Shown here one piece after another: positions 54,859 through 64,000 of a stretch of DNA of 64,000 nucleotides (position 1 is the first letter of the stretch; each line of letters starts with the position of its first letter). The notes beneath the pieces are model-generated. The model worked only from the letters and a program-made list of their open reading frames with translations. It searched no databases and was not told the DNA's origin. A program made the position numbers and the translations under genes. Source of the DNA: Flavobacteriales bacterium (GTDB lineage Bacteria > Bacteroidota > Bacteroidia > Flavobacteriales > Flavobacteriaceae); the NCBI GenBank assembly GCA_027066365.1, contig JAMONV010000004.1, forward strand, positions 1-64,000. The letters are read 5' to 3'.

Positions 54859-55788
54859 ATGCTTATACCCGATAAATTTCAAATTTTCGATGAAGTTTCG
54901 CCATTGAAAGCGGTTATTTTGGGCCGTGCCGACAGCCCCGGACCTGTTCCGAAACCGGAAGAATGCTACGATCCCAAGTCGCTTCAACACGTTTTGCAAG
55001 GCTCTTATCCGAAGGAGGAAGACATGATTGAAGAAATGGAAGCCTTTGCAAGGATATTGCGAAAACACGATGTGACGGTTTTTCGTCCCGAACCCTTGGA
55101 AAATGTGAATCAAATTTTTACGCGCGATATCGGTTTTGTGGTGGATAACATGTTTTTCAAATCCAATATTTTACCGGATCGTGTAAAGGAGTTTCAGGCG
55201 ATTATTCCTATTTTGGAAAAAATCGATCCGCTTAGTATTTATTACTTGCCGGAAGATGTGCATGTGGAAGGTGGCGACGTGATGCCGTGGAATGACTTTT
55301 TGTTTATCGGTACTTATCGCTATCCGGATTATCCGGATTATATTACGGCACGTACCAATGCGGCGGCCGTGGATTTTTTCCGGCAAATTTTTCCCAGGAA
55401 AAAGGTAGTGGCATTTGATTTGAAAAAATCCAATACCGATCCCTATGAAAATGCTTTGCACTTGGACTGTGTTTTTCAGCCGGTGGGTCACGGGAAGGCA
55501 ATCATTTACAAGGAAGGATTTTTGGTGGAAGATCAATATGCGTTTTTGGTGAAATTGTTCGGTGAAGAAAATCTTTTTCATATCACCAAGCAGGAAATGT
55601 ATGATATGACGGCCAACGTGTTTTCCATTAGCCCCGGTGTGGTGGTTTCGGATTGGCATTTCGAGCGTTTGAACCGTTGGCTTGAAGAAAACGGTATACA
55701 AGTAGAAAAATTATCCTACAGAGAGATAGCCAAGCAGGAAGGATTATTGCGTTGTTCTACGTTACCGTTATACCGGGAAAGGATGTGA
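54859..55788 (+). CDS. Amidinotransferase / dimethylarginine dimethylaminohydrolase-family protein
   Basis: The 309-aa protein has the five-bladed alpha/beta propeller fold of the guanidine-modifying superfamily. Likely catalytic residues are the Glu/Asp of HVEGGDVMPW (near residue 137), the His of LHLDCVFQPVGHG (near 197) and the Cys of LLRCSTLPLYR near the C-terminus. Substrate is unclear: hydrolysis or amidino transfer of arginine-like compounds. Bacteroidota homologues are usually annotated DDAH family. It is a single gene downstream of acylphosphatase. Confidence 0.8.
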   Translation: MLIPDKFQIFDEVSPLKAVILGRADSPGPVPKPEECYDPKSLQHVLQGSYPKEEDMIEEMEAFARILRKHDVTVFRPEPLENVNQIFTRDIGFVVDNMFFKSNILPDRVKEFQAIIPILEKIDPLSIYYLPEDVHVEGGDVMPWNDFLFIGTYRYPDYPDYITARTNAAAVDFFRQIFPRKKVVAFDLKKSNTDPYENALHLDCVFQPVGHGKAIIYKEGFLVEDQYAFLVKLFGEENLFHITKQEMYDMTANVFSISPGVVVSDWHFERLNRWLEENGIQVEKLSYREIAKQEGLLRCSTLPLYRERM

Positions 55789-55870
55789 TCTTCATAAACC
55801 GGAAATTATTTTAACAATAAAAAATATCATTTGTCGGAATTTTTGTATATTAGTTGCAAAAAAAAGCGCT

Positions 55871-56797
55871 ATGAAACTTCCCAAAAAAATTTTTCATTTG
55901 AAATTTTTTGTTTTTTTGACAGTATTTTTGGGATTGACCTCATGTGTTAAGAAAGTCGATATCAAGGCAATAGACGAATATGATCCGAAGCCCGTAATGG
56001 CGGGTTTTATCAGCAATAATGAAGGGTCGGAAGTTTTTTTATCCCGCTCGATGAAGGTTTATTCGCCCGTATCTCAAAATAATACAATGGATAGTGCTTC
56101 GGTTTATATTAAGGATGGCCAAACGGTTTTGTCGCTATTACAATGGGATGACGGCCGTTATGTATCTTCTTTTAACGGACAACCGGGAGAGGTTTATACG
56201 GTAGAGGCGGAGTTTGAAAACGGAGAAACGGTGAAGGCTCGTGTGGATATGCCGGAAATTCCTTTGTTAAGTGCTGAACAGATGCGGCTTGTACCGTTCA
56301 GAACGCAAGAAGATGTCGATGAGCTGTCGGATACGGTTTTGATCAAGGTACACTTCCGGTTGCAAGACCCTCCCGGACAGCATAATTATTATCAAATCAT
56401 CGCAACAGGTCCCTATGGCGAATCAGTTTGCCCCGCCCTGAGCATAGATTATCATCATTTGGAACCGGGTCCGGCGGATCGTTCGGGTTTTTATTATCAA
56501 GGAACCTATTTTTTTTCGGATAAAGATATAGACGGACAAGAAGTTTATTTTAATGTTTATTTTGATCATCGTTACGTTTCATCATCATCCGATTATATGT
56601 ATTTTCAAATCAGGCAGTTGAACGAGGATTTATACCGGTATTATTCCTCTTTGGTCAGGTCGGGGCAGTTGAGCGGTGTTGTTTTGAGCGGCACTTCCTC
56701 TTTTTCGGGCGAGAATATCTATTCCAATGTTGAAGGTGGACTTGGGACGGTTGGTGCCTACTCGCAGCGTAAGGACAGTTTGGAATGGGTAAATTAG
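55871..56797 (+). CDS. DUF4249 domain lipoprotein
   Basis: The 308-aa protein has a lipoprotein signal (lipobox LTSC, Cys25) and the DUF4249 features: KPVMAGFISNNEGSEVFLSRS near residue 38, DSASVYIKDG, GEVYTVEAEFENG near 115 and a C-terminal GAYSQRKDSLEWVN. DUF4249 proteins pair with TonB-dependent receptors; here the receptor gene follows 33 bp later. It is probably an outer-membrane accessory lipoprotein of that uptake system. Confidence 0.88.
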   Translation: MKLPKKIFHLKFFVFLTVFLGLTSCVKKVDIKAIDEYDPKPVMAGFISNNEGSEVFLSRSMKVYSPVSQNNTMDSASVYIKDGQTVLSLLQWDDGRYVSSFNGQPGEVYTVEAEFENGETVKARVDMPEIPLLSAEQMRLVPFRTQEDVDELSDTVLIKVHFRLQDPPGQHNYYQIIATGPYGESVCPALSIDYHHLEPGPADRSGFYYQGTYFFSDKDIDGQEVYFNVYFDHRYVSSSSDYMYFQIRQLNEDLYRYYSSLVRSGQLSGVVLSGTSSFSGENIYSNVEGGLGTVGAYSQRKDSLEWVN

Positions 56798-56830
56798 AGT
56801 ATGTGTTAAACTCTTCGGTTAAATTATAGC

Positions 56831-59161
56831 ATGGAAAATATGAGAAAATACGGGTTTTTAGCGGCCTTTTTTTTGGTACAGATGCTTTGGGCACAGCGTA
56901 TGCATGTGGCCGGCTATGTTTCCGATGCCCGAAGCGGGGAAAAATTGTTAGGAGCTCAGGTTTGCGAGGCCAATACGGGAATATGTGTGATAACGAACGA
57001 ATACGGTTATTTTCATTTGAACTTGCCTATTCGCGACAGTATCCGGATAGGGGTGAGTTATTTGGGGTATCGTGATTGGGAAAAAAAGTTACCGGGGCAT
57101 GTAAAAATCGATTTGGATGTACGGATGACGCCGGGAGAAAAGTTGGGGCAAGTGATTTTGGAGGTGAAAAGCAATAAGGCGCGGCCCGAACGGAGAACCG
57201 AAATGAGTCATGTCAGTTTGCGACCGGCAACGATAGAAACCATGCCCGTTATTTTGGCCGAACCGGACTTGATTAAGGCCATGCAAAAGATGCCCGGCGT
57301 GCAATCCGGGAGCGAATTGTTCGGTGGGATGTATGTGCGTGGCGGTAGTAATGATCAGAATTTATATTTGATGGATGATGTTCCGTTATATTACATCAAT
57401 CATTTGGGCGGATTTTTGTCCGTTTTCAATACGTATGCCATCCAAAGAGCCGATTTATACAAGGGTGATTTTCCGGCCCGTTACGGAGGTCGACTTTCTT
57501 CGGTGCTGGATGTTCGCATGCGCGACGGAAATAAAGAAGAACATCACGGTGAGTTTTCCATCGGATTGCTTTCATGGAAATATAGCCGCGAAGGCCCTCT
57601 GGTGAAGGGTAAAAGTTCTTATTTCGTTTCGGGCAGAAGATTTATGTATGATTTGCTCACTCGTTTTATCGGAAAAATTACCTCGGGTGTGGCAGCCGGG
57701 TATACTTTTTATGATTTTAATGTCAAACTTAACCATGAATTGGATTCCCAAAATAAATTGTTTTTTTCCTGGTATTACGGCGACGATGCCTTCAGTATTC
57801 ATTCCAAAGACGAAGATGAAAAGGAACGATTTCGAAGCGGGTGGGGTAATCATATGTTGTCTTTTCGTTGGAATCACCATTTGTCTAACGGCTTGTTTTC
57901 GAATAACACCCTTTATTATACACGCTATCGTTTTATGACCAAATTACTCTATAAAAATCGAAACGATAAGGACGAATTCAGATTTTATTCCGGTATTCGC
58001 GATATCGGTTTAAAGAGTGATTGGAGATGGAACTCATCCCTAAACGGGCGGTTTGATTTTGGTGCCGGAGCCGTTTGGCATCATTTTATCCCCGGAAAAT
58101 CCCGTTTCAAAAGCACTATCGATAATATTGACACCACGTTGATTACTTATCATTTTTCGTCGGGTGAGATGTATACATATGCGCAATGGGAAAAGCGTTT
58201 CCTCGAGCGCCTGTCCGTTCGGCTAGGGCTGCGGTTATCCGGTCATTTAGTGCCGGAAAAAAGTTTTTTATCGTTGGAACCGCGCCTTTCGCTAAACTAC
58301 CGTTTGTCGGAACATTTTTCTTTGAAAGCTTCGTATTCCGAGATGCAGCAACCTGTGCATTTGCTGATTTCCACCGGATTGGATTTTCCGGTGAGTCTGT
58401 GGATGCCGTCCACAACGAAAATTCCACCGGGCAGGTCAAGCATCGGATTAATTGGTGTGGCGGGGTCTAATCCTGACAATACTTGGGATTATACCGTTGA
58501 AACTTATTATAAGAAAACAAAAGGGTTGATTCATTACAAGCAAAATACCGGTTACCTTACGCTTTCATTCGACAAATGGGATAATTTGGTTTATCATGAC
58601 GGAACGGGAAAAGCCTACGGAGTAGAATTTCTCATTCGCAAGAAAAAAGGAAAAATCACAGGCTGGTTCGCTTATAGCTATTCGCGTAGTTTTTGGAAAT
58701 TTGACAGTATCAACCAAGGAAAACCGTTCAATTATTACTACAACCGGAATCATAACATCGATTTGGTATTTAACTATCAGCTCAAGCCGGGTGTAACTCT
58801 ATCGGCCGCATGGAATTTCGGAAGCGGATTGCCCGTATCGTTGCCCTTGGGCAAGTATTATCTGCCGGTCGGGCCGGTCAATATGTTCAATCATGAAATA
58901 TTAGCATATGAATTTTCGGGGAAGAATAATTTTTATATGAAACCGTATCACAGACTCGATCTTTCGGCCGTATTTGTCAAAAAGAAAAAACACGGCGAAC
59001 GCATTTGGACAATCAGTATTTATAATGTCTACAACCGAAAGAATCCGTTTATGTATTTCGAATCCGATTTAAATCCCGATACGGGCAAAGAAGACCCCGG
59101 AATTTACCAGATGAGTTTATTCCCTATTATTCCTTCGGTTTCTTACACATATAAATTTTAA
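56831..59161 (+). CDS. TonB-dependent receptor with carboxypeptidase-regulatory-like domain
   Basis: The 776-aa protein has a signal peptide (LLWAQ-like, ending near residue 22). A carboxypeptidase-regulatory-like domain (about 25-105, SGEKLLGAQVCEANTGIC) is followed by a plug domain (PGVQSGSELFGGMYVRGGS, LYLMDDVPLYYINHLGG, GDFPARYGGRLSSVLDV) and a 22-strand barrel ending SVSYTYKF. It is an outer-membrane transporter working with the DUF4249 lipoprotein upstream. Substrate unknown; no SusD partner is present, so it is not a SusC/D pair. Confidence 0.9.
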   Translation: MENMRKYGFLAAFFLVQMLWAQRMHVAGYVSDARSGEKLLGAQVCEANTGICVITNEYGYFHLNLPIRDSIRIGVSYLGYRDWEKKLPGHVKIDLDVRMTPGEKLGQVILEVKSNKARPERRTEMSHVSLRPATIETMPVILAEPDLIKAMQKMPGVQSGSELFGGMYVRGGSNDQNLYLMDDVPLYYINHLGGFLSVFNTYAIQRADLYKGDFPARYGGRLSSVLDVRMRDGNKEEHHGEFSIGLLSWKYSREGPLVKGKSSYFVSGRRFMYDLLTRFIGKITSGVAAGYTFYDFNVKLNHELDSQNKLFFSWYYGDDAFSIHSKDEDEKERFRSGWGNHMLSFRWNHHLSNGLFSNNTLYYTRYRFMTKLLYKNRNDKDEFRFYSGIRDIGLKSDWRWNSSLNGRFDFGAGAVWHHFIPGKSRFKSTIDNIDTTLITYHFSSGEMYTYAQWEKRFLERLSVRLGLRLSGHLVPEKSFLSLEPRLSLNYRLSEHFSLKASYSEMQQPVHLLISTGLDFPVSLWMPSTTKIPPGRSSIGLIGVAGSNPDNTWDYTVETYYKKTKGLIHYKQNTGYLTLSFDKWDNLVYHDGTGKAYGVEFLIRKKKGKITGWFAYSYSRSFWKFDSINQGKPFNYYYNRNHNIDLVFNYQLKPGVTLSAAWNFGSGLPVSLPLGKYYLPVGPVNMFNHEILAYEFSGKNNFYMKPYHRLDLSAVFVKKKKHGERIWTISIYNVYNRKNPFMYFESDLNPDTGKEDPGIYQMSLFPIIPSVSYTYKF

Positions 59162-59179
59162 GAAACGACGGATATTTTC

Positions 59180-59187
59180 TAACTTTG
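59180..59187 (+). promoter_or_regulatory. -7 promoter box
   Basis: TAACTTTG, a perfect TAnnTTTG match, 15 nt before the ATG of the 41-aa membrane protein. Confidence 0.45.
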
Positions 59188-59201
59188 GAAAAAATTTTTT
59201 C

Positions 59202-59327
59202 ATGAGCTTGGCAACCATTCTGTTCATTATCGTGATGTTGCATTTGGTGGCCGGATTCGGTTATGCCTTTTATAAAATCGAATTCGGTGGCAAGAAAAAA
59301 CAAAACCCTGAACCGGCGGATGAATAA
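59202..59327 (+). CDS. 41-aa single-pass membrane protein
   Basis: A short ORF encodes one transmembrane helix (LATILFIIVMLHLVAGFGYA, residues 3-22) and a basic then acidic cytosolic tail (KKKQNPEPADE). A -7 promoter box lies 15 nt upstream, and the stop overlaps the ATG (59320) of the M28-like gene, which suggests a real, coupled small gene. Similar tiny membrane ORFs occur before such genes in Bacteroidota, but the function is unknown. Confidence 0.65.
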   Translation: MSLATILFIIVMLHLVAGFGYAFYKIEFGGKKKQNPEPADE

Positions 59328-60870
59328 TCGAAAAAGAAGGGAGAAGCTATATAGTGCAATGCCTGTAATATTGCTGGCAATTGTTTTTTTTTCGGTATTG
59401 CGATCGGCTTTTCCGGTGGACGATACGGAATATTTGTCTTTGGATTATGCTTTGAAAATCCAAGTTGACAGTTTGGCGGCTCATGTGGAAGTGTTGGCTT
59501 CCGATTCCTTGGAAGGGCGCGAAACCGGCACCGAGGGAGAGTTGAAAGCGGCTTATTATTTGGCGCGGAAAATGCTGGAAGGAAACCTCGAATCTCCTTA
59601 TGACGCCTTTATGCAAACTTTCGATATCGTGTTGCCCGATAAACCCGATGTAACCATTTCAACTGATTTTGAAACTTATTCCTTGGGGCACGATTTTTTC
59701 AGTTTTTTTCCGCATGACAGTATAGCATTTCATGCCGATGAAATTATTTACGTAGGCTATGGAATCGACGATCCCAAGTGGAACGATTATTTCTATCGTG
59801 ATGTACGCGGAAAAGTGGTTTTGGTGAAAGCGGGCGAGCCGCGCGATCATTTCGGAAATTCCATTTTGACCGGCTTGCTTTATAAATCGGAGTGGGCGGC
59901 CGATCCTGTTCATGCCTACATTCTTAAGCGGAATGCCGCTTTGAAATACGGCGCCAAAGCCATGCTTTATTATGATCCGGACAACTTCTTGTTATTCAAG
60001 GAAATTTTCGATAAAATCTATAAGTCCAAAAAACAAGTAAGGAACATTCAAGTGGATTCGTTGTATGATTTTATTATCGGCACGAAGATGATGCAAGATA
60101 TCAGCGGATACGAGAAGTTAGATTCGGTTTATTATGAAAACCGCCGCGATCGACATTGGAAAGTGCCTTTGGATATTCGATATAATACGCACGACGAAAT
60201 TCTCAGTTCACAAAACATAGTGGCATATATTGAAGGCTCAGAAAACCCCACTCAATACGTTTTGGTTTGTGCCAATTTTGATCATTTGGGCAAAGCCGGT
60301 GAAAAAATTTTTCACGGCGCAAACAATAATGCTACCGGCGCTTCGGCCGTTGTGGAAATGGCCAGGGTTTTTCAAGAAGCCGCCGATGACGGTTATCCGC
60401 CCAAAAATTCCTTGTTGTTTGTTTTGTTTTCGGGGAGGGAAAAGAACCATATCGGCGCCAAGTATTTTTTGAAGCATCCGCCTTATCCGTTGACCAAAAT
60501 GCTAGGTGTGGTGGATGTGGGAATGATCGGTTATGTGGATACACTCACGCGCAACCCCAATGATATTTATGTGGCTTTTGACGAACGGTTTAAGGATTTG
60601 ATAAAAGATCTGAATCCGGTTAACAAAAGTCATAAGGGGCCCAATTTGACAGTGAAAATCAACGGAATAGAAAAGAAATTTTCCAATCCGGGTAAAGCCA
60701 CCGATGGTGTGGTGTTTTATAAGAAGAAATTTCCGGTAATGAGTTTCTCCAATTGGTTATATCCCTTTAACAGGAAACCCGAAGATACACCCGATAAAAT
60801 CACTTGGGATATTTACACGGCAAGAACACGCTATGTTTTTTTGGCGACATGGAGTTTGGCAAATCAATAA
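59320..60870 (+). CDS. M28-family peptidase homologue lacking the metal ligands
   Basis: The 516-aa protein has an N-terminal membrane anchor (residues 13-30) and a fold like M28 Zn-aminopeptidases with an inserted PA-like domain (SDSLEGRETGTEGE near residue 68). At the active site, the canonical H-x-D is NFDHLG, GADDN is GANNN, the catalytic E-E is R-E in SGREK, and the final S-D-H is ATDGVVF. The ligating His, Asp, Glu and His are therefore missing, and it is probably a pseudopeptidase. ATG 59320 was chosen over 59263, which would run through the small membrane gene. Confidence 0.75.
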   Translation: MNNRKRREKLYSAMPVILLAIVFFSVLRSAFPVDDTEYLSLDYALKIQVDSLAAHVEVLASDSLEGRETGTEGELKAAYYLARKMLEGNLESPYDAFMQTFDIVLPDKPDVTISTDFETYSLGHDFFSFFPHDSIAFHADEIIYVGYGIDDPKWNDYFYRDVRGKVVLVKAGEPRDHFGNSILTGLLYKSEWAADPVHAYILKRNAALKYGAKAMLYYDPDNFLLFKEIFDKIYKSKKQVRNIQVDSLYDFIIGTKMMQDISGYEKLDSVYYENRRDRHWKVPLDIRYNTHDEILSSQNIVAYIEGSENPTQYVLVCANFDHLGKAGEKIFHGANNNATGASAVVEMARVFQEAADDGYPPKNSLLFVLFSGREKNHIGAKYFLKHPPYPLTKMLGVVDVGMIGYVDTLTRNPNDIYVAFDERFKDLIKDLNPVNKSHKGPNLTVKINGIEKKFSNPGKATDGVVFYKKKFPVMSFSNWLYPFNRKPEDTPDKITWDIYTARTRYVFLATWSLANQ

Positions 60871-60884
60871 AAAAACTTTTTAAA

Positions 60885-62609
60885 ATGAATAAACAAGATA
60901 TTTTAAATCGAGCTTTGGAATGGACAAAACCTCCTTTCGACGAAGAAACCCGTCAAAAGGTGCGTCGAATGATTGAAGAAAACCCGGAGGAATTAGTCGA
61001 AAGTTTTTATAAGGATTTGGCATTTGGCACCGGTGGTATGCGCGGCATTATGGGTGTGGGCACAAACAGGATGAATAAATACACCATAGGCAAAAACACG
61101 CAAGGCTTGGCCGATTACTTAAAAAAATCTTTTCCCGGCAAGGAACTGTCCGTAGCGGTAAATTATGATGTGCGCCATCATAGCGACATTTTTGCCAAGA
61201 TCGTGGCGGATGTATTGACGGCCAATGGAATTAGGGTTTTTTTATTTAAGCAATTTCGTCCCACTCCGGAACTTTCGTTTGCCGTGCGCTATCTGAAAAC
61301 CGATGCCGGAATTGTATTGACCGCTTCGCATAATCCGCCGGAATATAACGGATACAAAGTTTATTGGAACGACGGAGCGCAAGTGGTTCCTCCTCAAGAT
61401 AAGGAAATCGTTGAGGCTATTGCTAAAGTGGATTTTTCGACCATTCGTTTTGACGGTGACGACCATTTACTTACTTATTTGGACGACGAGATAGACAGGG
61501 CTTTTATAGAAGCGGCGGTGAAACACGCCACCTTTGGCGAACGCGATCGAAGCAATGTGAAGATATTATTTACCTCACTGCACGGGACATCCATTACCAC
61601 CATGCCTAAAGCCATGGAGGCAGCCGGATTTAAGGACTTTCACATCGTGGAAGAACAAGCCAATCCCGATGGCGATTTTCCTACGGTGGATTCTCCAAAT
61701 CCCGAAGAACCCGAAGCTTTTTCGATGGCATTGAAAAAAGCCGACGAAATCGATGCGGATGTAATATTGGCTACCGATCCCGATGCCGACCGTATTGCGG
61801 TGGCTGTTCGTGACCTTGCCGGCAAAATGCGGTTACTCAATGGAAACCAAACCATGGCTGTGATGGATGAATTTTTGATTAACCGTTGGCGCGAAGCAGG
61901 AAAGTTGCACGGAAAAGAATTTATTGCTTCCACTATTGTTTCGAGTGATCTTATCCTGAAAATCGGCAATGCGGAAGGAGTGCAGGTGAAACGCAGCCTG
62001 ACCGGTTTTAAATGGATTGCTCAATTGATTCGCGAAAATGAGGGAAAACTGAAATTTATCGGTGGCGGCGAAGAAAGTTTCGGTTATATGGTGGGCGACT
62101 TTGTACGCGACAAAGACAGTATTACTTCCGGTTTACTGGCTGCTGAAATAGCGTCATACACCAAGGCGCAAGGTTCGTCGTTCTATGATTTTTTGACCGG
62201 AATTTATTTGAAACACGGATTTTACAAGGAAAAATTGGTCGCTTTGGTCAAAAAAGGCCTGGAAGGCAAAGCCGAAATAGACCGGATGATGGTGGAATTC
62301 AGAGAAAACCCGCCGGTTTATATAGACGGGAACAGGGTAATTAGAATCGAAGATTATTTAAAATCAGAAATTAAACATCTCGAAACAGGGGCAATAGAAA
62401 AAATCCAAGATATTCCCAAGTCAAACGTTTTGATATTTTATGCCGAAGATCGTACCAAAGTGGCATTGCGGCCGAGTGGAACGGAACCGAAAATCAAATT
62501 CTATATAAGCGTTCGCTTTCCTATGACGAATAAATCCGAATTGCCCGCCGTGGAGGTGCAAGCGGATAGGAAAATCGACAGAATAATTCAAGAACTTAAA
62601 ATCGGATGA
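60885..62609 (+). CDS. Phosphohexomutase (phosphoglucomutase/phosphomannomutase family)
   Basis: The 574-aa enzyme transfers phosphate between C1 and C6 of a hexose. The active-site serine is in LTASHNPPEYNGYKVYW, the Mg site is ATDPDADRIAVAV, the sugar-binding loop is GGGEESFGYMVGD and the phosphate-binding loop is RPSGTEPKIKFY. Length about 575 is typical of the Bacteroidota phospho-sugar mutase. ATG 60885 was chosen because the in-frame extension to 60804 lies inside the previous gene. It overlaps the ABC transporter gene by 4 nt. Confidence 0.93.
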   Translation: MNKQDILNRALEWTKPPFDEETRQKVRRMIEENPEELVESFYKDLAFGTGGMRGIMGVGTNRMNKYTIGKNTQGLADYLKKSFPGKELSVAVNYDVRHHSDIFAKIVADVLTANGIRVFLFKQFRPTPELSFAVRYLKTDAGIVLTASHNPPEYNGYKVYWNDGAQVVPPQDKEIVEAIAKVDFSTIRFDGDDHLLTYLDDEIDRAFIEAAVKHATFGERDRSNVKILFTSLHGTSITTMPKAMEAAGFKDFHIVEEQANPDGDFPTVDSPNPEEPEAFSMALKKADEIDADVILATDPDADRIAVAVRDLAGKMRLLNGNQTMAVMDEFLINRWREAGKLHGKEFIASTIVSSDLILKIGNAEGVQVKRSLTGFKWIAQLIRENEGKLKFIGGGEESFGYMVGDFVRDKDSITSGLLAAEIASYTKAQGSSFYDFLTGIYLKHGFYKEKLVALVKKGLEGKAEIDRMMVEFRENPPVYIDGNRVIRIEDYLKSEIKHLETGAIEKIQDIPKSNVLIFYAEDRTKVALRPSGTEPKIKFYISVRFPMTNKSELPAVEVQADRKIDRIIQELKIG

Positions 62610-64000
62610 TGGATCCGCAATTGAAACGTTTGTTGGGCTATACGAAGCCTTATAAATGGTATGTTTTCTTGAATGTTTTCAACAATGCCCTGTATTCGTT
62701 TTTCGGCATGTTGACATTTTTGGTTTTAAAACCCATGTTGGATGTATTATTCGGCGCTACCGTGCCTGGGGACGTTAAAAAACCGGTTTGGGAAGGTTTG
62801 AAGCATATCAAAACCTATTTATCCGATTGGATGACTTATTATTGGAGCGGATATTTGCAAAGCCATACGGCGGGTGATGCGTTAAAATTGGTGATAATAA
62901 CGGTAATCGGATTGGTTTTTTTGAAGAATTTTTTCGGATATACAGGTTTGTTTTTCGGCACCTTGCTTCGCAATGGAATGTTGCGGGATTTGCGTTTGGA
63001 ATTATATCAAAAAATAGAACATTTGCCGGTGGGCTTTTTTACGGACCGGCGCAAGGGAGACATTTTGACCCGGATCACGGGAGATGTGAATCAAGTGAAA
63101 AACGCGGCATTGGTGATTTTGGAAATGTTAGTGCGCGATCCGTTAACGATTGTGTTCACTTTGGGCGCCATGTGGTTTTTGAATACTCAATTAACGATAT
63201 TTATTTTGATTTTTGTTCCTGTGAGCGGAGCGGTTATTTCTTTGATAGGGAAAAAATTGAAGCAACAAAATATTGAGCAACAGCGTTTGGCTTCGGAATT
63301 TTTGAGTCATACGGAAGAAACCCTCACGGGAATCAAGGTGATAAAAAGTTTTAATGCCGAAGATTTGTTTTATACGAAATTTAAAAACATTATGCAAAGG
63401 CTTTATCGTTCGATGAACCGTTTGGCAAACCGTCAGAATTTGGCATCGCCGTTGAGTGAGTTACTGGGCGTGATGGTTATAGCCGGAATTATCGGTTATG
63501 GTGGTCATTTGGTGTTGATCAAACATTCGTTGTCGGCTTCGGCGTTTGTGACTTTTATAGGATTGGCTTATAATATTCTGACGCCTGCCAAAAATATCGC
63601 CCGGGCGGGTTATGCGGTTCGCCGGGGAATGGGTTCGGCACAGCGGGTTTTTGAAATATTGGACATGCCGGTTTCGATTAAAGACAAACCGAATGCGGTT
63701 TCCAAGAAATCATTCGACAGTGAAGTGAAGTTTGAAAGGGTCTATTTCAAATATGAAGCGGATGAAGTGTTGAAAGATGTTTCGTTTACTATTCCCAAGG
63801 GTTCCACGGTGGCATTAGTGGGGCAATCGGGAAGCGGGAAGACGACTTTGGCCAATTTGCTGATAAGATTTTATGATGTGACGGGCGGTAGTATTAAGAT
63901 GGACGGAATGGATATTCGCGATATAAAAATCAAAGATTTGCGAAGTTTGATGGCAATTGTCACGCAAGAGTCCCTTTTATTTAATGATACGGTCCGGAAT
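62606..64000 (+). CDS. MsbA-like ABC exporter, truncated by the window end
   Basis: 465 codons are visible. An N-terminal six-helix exporter domain (about residues 20-325, with GDILTRITGDVNQVK near 150) is followed by an ATPase domain starting VKFERVYFKYEADEVLKDVS, with Walker A VGQSGSGKTTLANLL and Q-loop TQESLLFNDTVRN at the edge. The family exports lipids (MsbA) or drugs. The first of two ATG codons in tandem is taken, overlapping the mutase stop. The signature and Walker B motifs lie outside the window. Confidence 0.9.
   Translation, partial: MMDPQLKRLLGYTKPYKWYVFLNVFNNALYSFFGMLTFLVLKPMLDVLFGATVPGDVKKPVWEGLKHIKTYLSDWMTYYWSGYLQSHTAGDALKLVIITVIGLVFLKNFFGYTGLFFGTLLRNGMLRDLRLELYQKIEHLPVGFFTDRRKGDILTRITGDVNQVKNAALVILEMLVRDPLTIVFTLGAMWFLNTQLTIFILIFVPVSGAVISLIGKKLKQQNIEQQRLASEFLSHTEETLTGIKVIKSFNAEDLFYTKFKNIMQRLYRSMNRLANRQNLASPLSELLGVMVIAGIIGYGGHLVLIKHSLSASAFVTFIGLAYNILTPAKNIARAGYAVRRGMGSAQRVFEILDMPVSIKDKPNAVSKKSFDSEVKFERVYFKYEADEVLKDVSFTIPKGSTVALVGQSGSGKTTLANLLIRFYDVTGGSIKMDGMDIRDIKIKDLRSLMAIVTQESLLFNDTVRN

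Noticed and set aside
59263-59319. Extended start of the M28-like gene
   Set aside because: It would overlap the whole tail of the 41-aa membrane gene; ATG 59320 gives a normal signal anchor.

Overview
This window comes from the chromosome of a Bacteroidota bacterium, most likely in the Flavobacteriales. The evidence is a complete Bacteroidota-type dcw (division and cell wall) cluster, a gliding/T9SS-type CHU_C - PorP/SprF - OmpA operon, a giant surface protein with a type A sorting tail, DUF4249/TonB-receptor and DUF4837/DUF1599 proteins, a C-minus ribosomal protein L33 beside a DUF4295 protein, and promoters of the Bacteroidota form TTG-N(17-23)-TAnnTTTG. The G+C content is low to moderate. 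I saw no tRNA, rRNA, CRISPR array or insertion sequence. Species cannot be fixed from the sequence alone.

Layout. (1) 1-6100: an accessory region built around a duplicated cassette. Each copy has a GC-rich, hairpin-dense leader of about 200 bp, a small Cys-containing lipoprotein, a terminator-like hairpin, a beta-propeller lipoprotein and a thioredoxin-like CxxC lipoprotein whose start overlaps the propeller gene by exactly 38 nt. The leaders are about 91% identical, while the proteins have diverged strongly. Two further secreted-type ORFs lie between the copies, one of them Cys-rich. (2) 6100-21400: mostly housekeeping genes (Crp/Fnr regulator, panB, RluA-type synthase, AsmA, nucleoside phosphorylase, thrC, rocD, DUF1599) with two predicted outer-membrane proteins. 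(3) 21400-35560: the giant repeat protein, tatA, a pgk-mltD-DUF4837 operon, and the OmpA/PorP/CHU_C operon. (4) 35830-48760: the dcw cluster in the order mraZ, rsmH, ftsL, ftsI, murE, mraY, [murD C-terminal domain only], ftsW, murG, [no murC], ftsQ, ftsA, ftsZ, with recognisable MraZ boxes inside the mraZ core promoter. (5) 48780-64000: kbp, a MORN-repeat protein, rpmB-rpmG-DUF4295, aspS, acylphosphatase, an amidinotransferase-family protein, DUF4249 plus TonB receptor, a 41-aa membrane protein coupled to an M28-like pseudopeptidase, phosphohexomutase, and an ABC exporter cut by the window end.

The most interesting signals are four. The first is the leader/Cys-lipoprotein/propeller/CxxC cassette, which recalls the NVEALA-BF3164 arrangement of Bacteroides but is not obviously the same. 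The second is an in-frame TGA in its first Cys-rich gene, with apparent coding continuing beyond it. The third is a dcw cluster in which MurD is reduced to a degenerate C-terminal domain and MurC is absent. The fourth is an M28 peptidase homologue that has lost most of its metal ligands.
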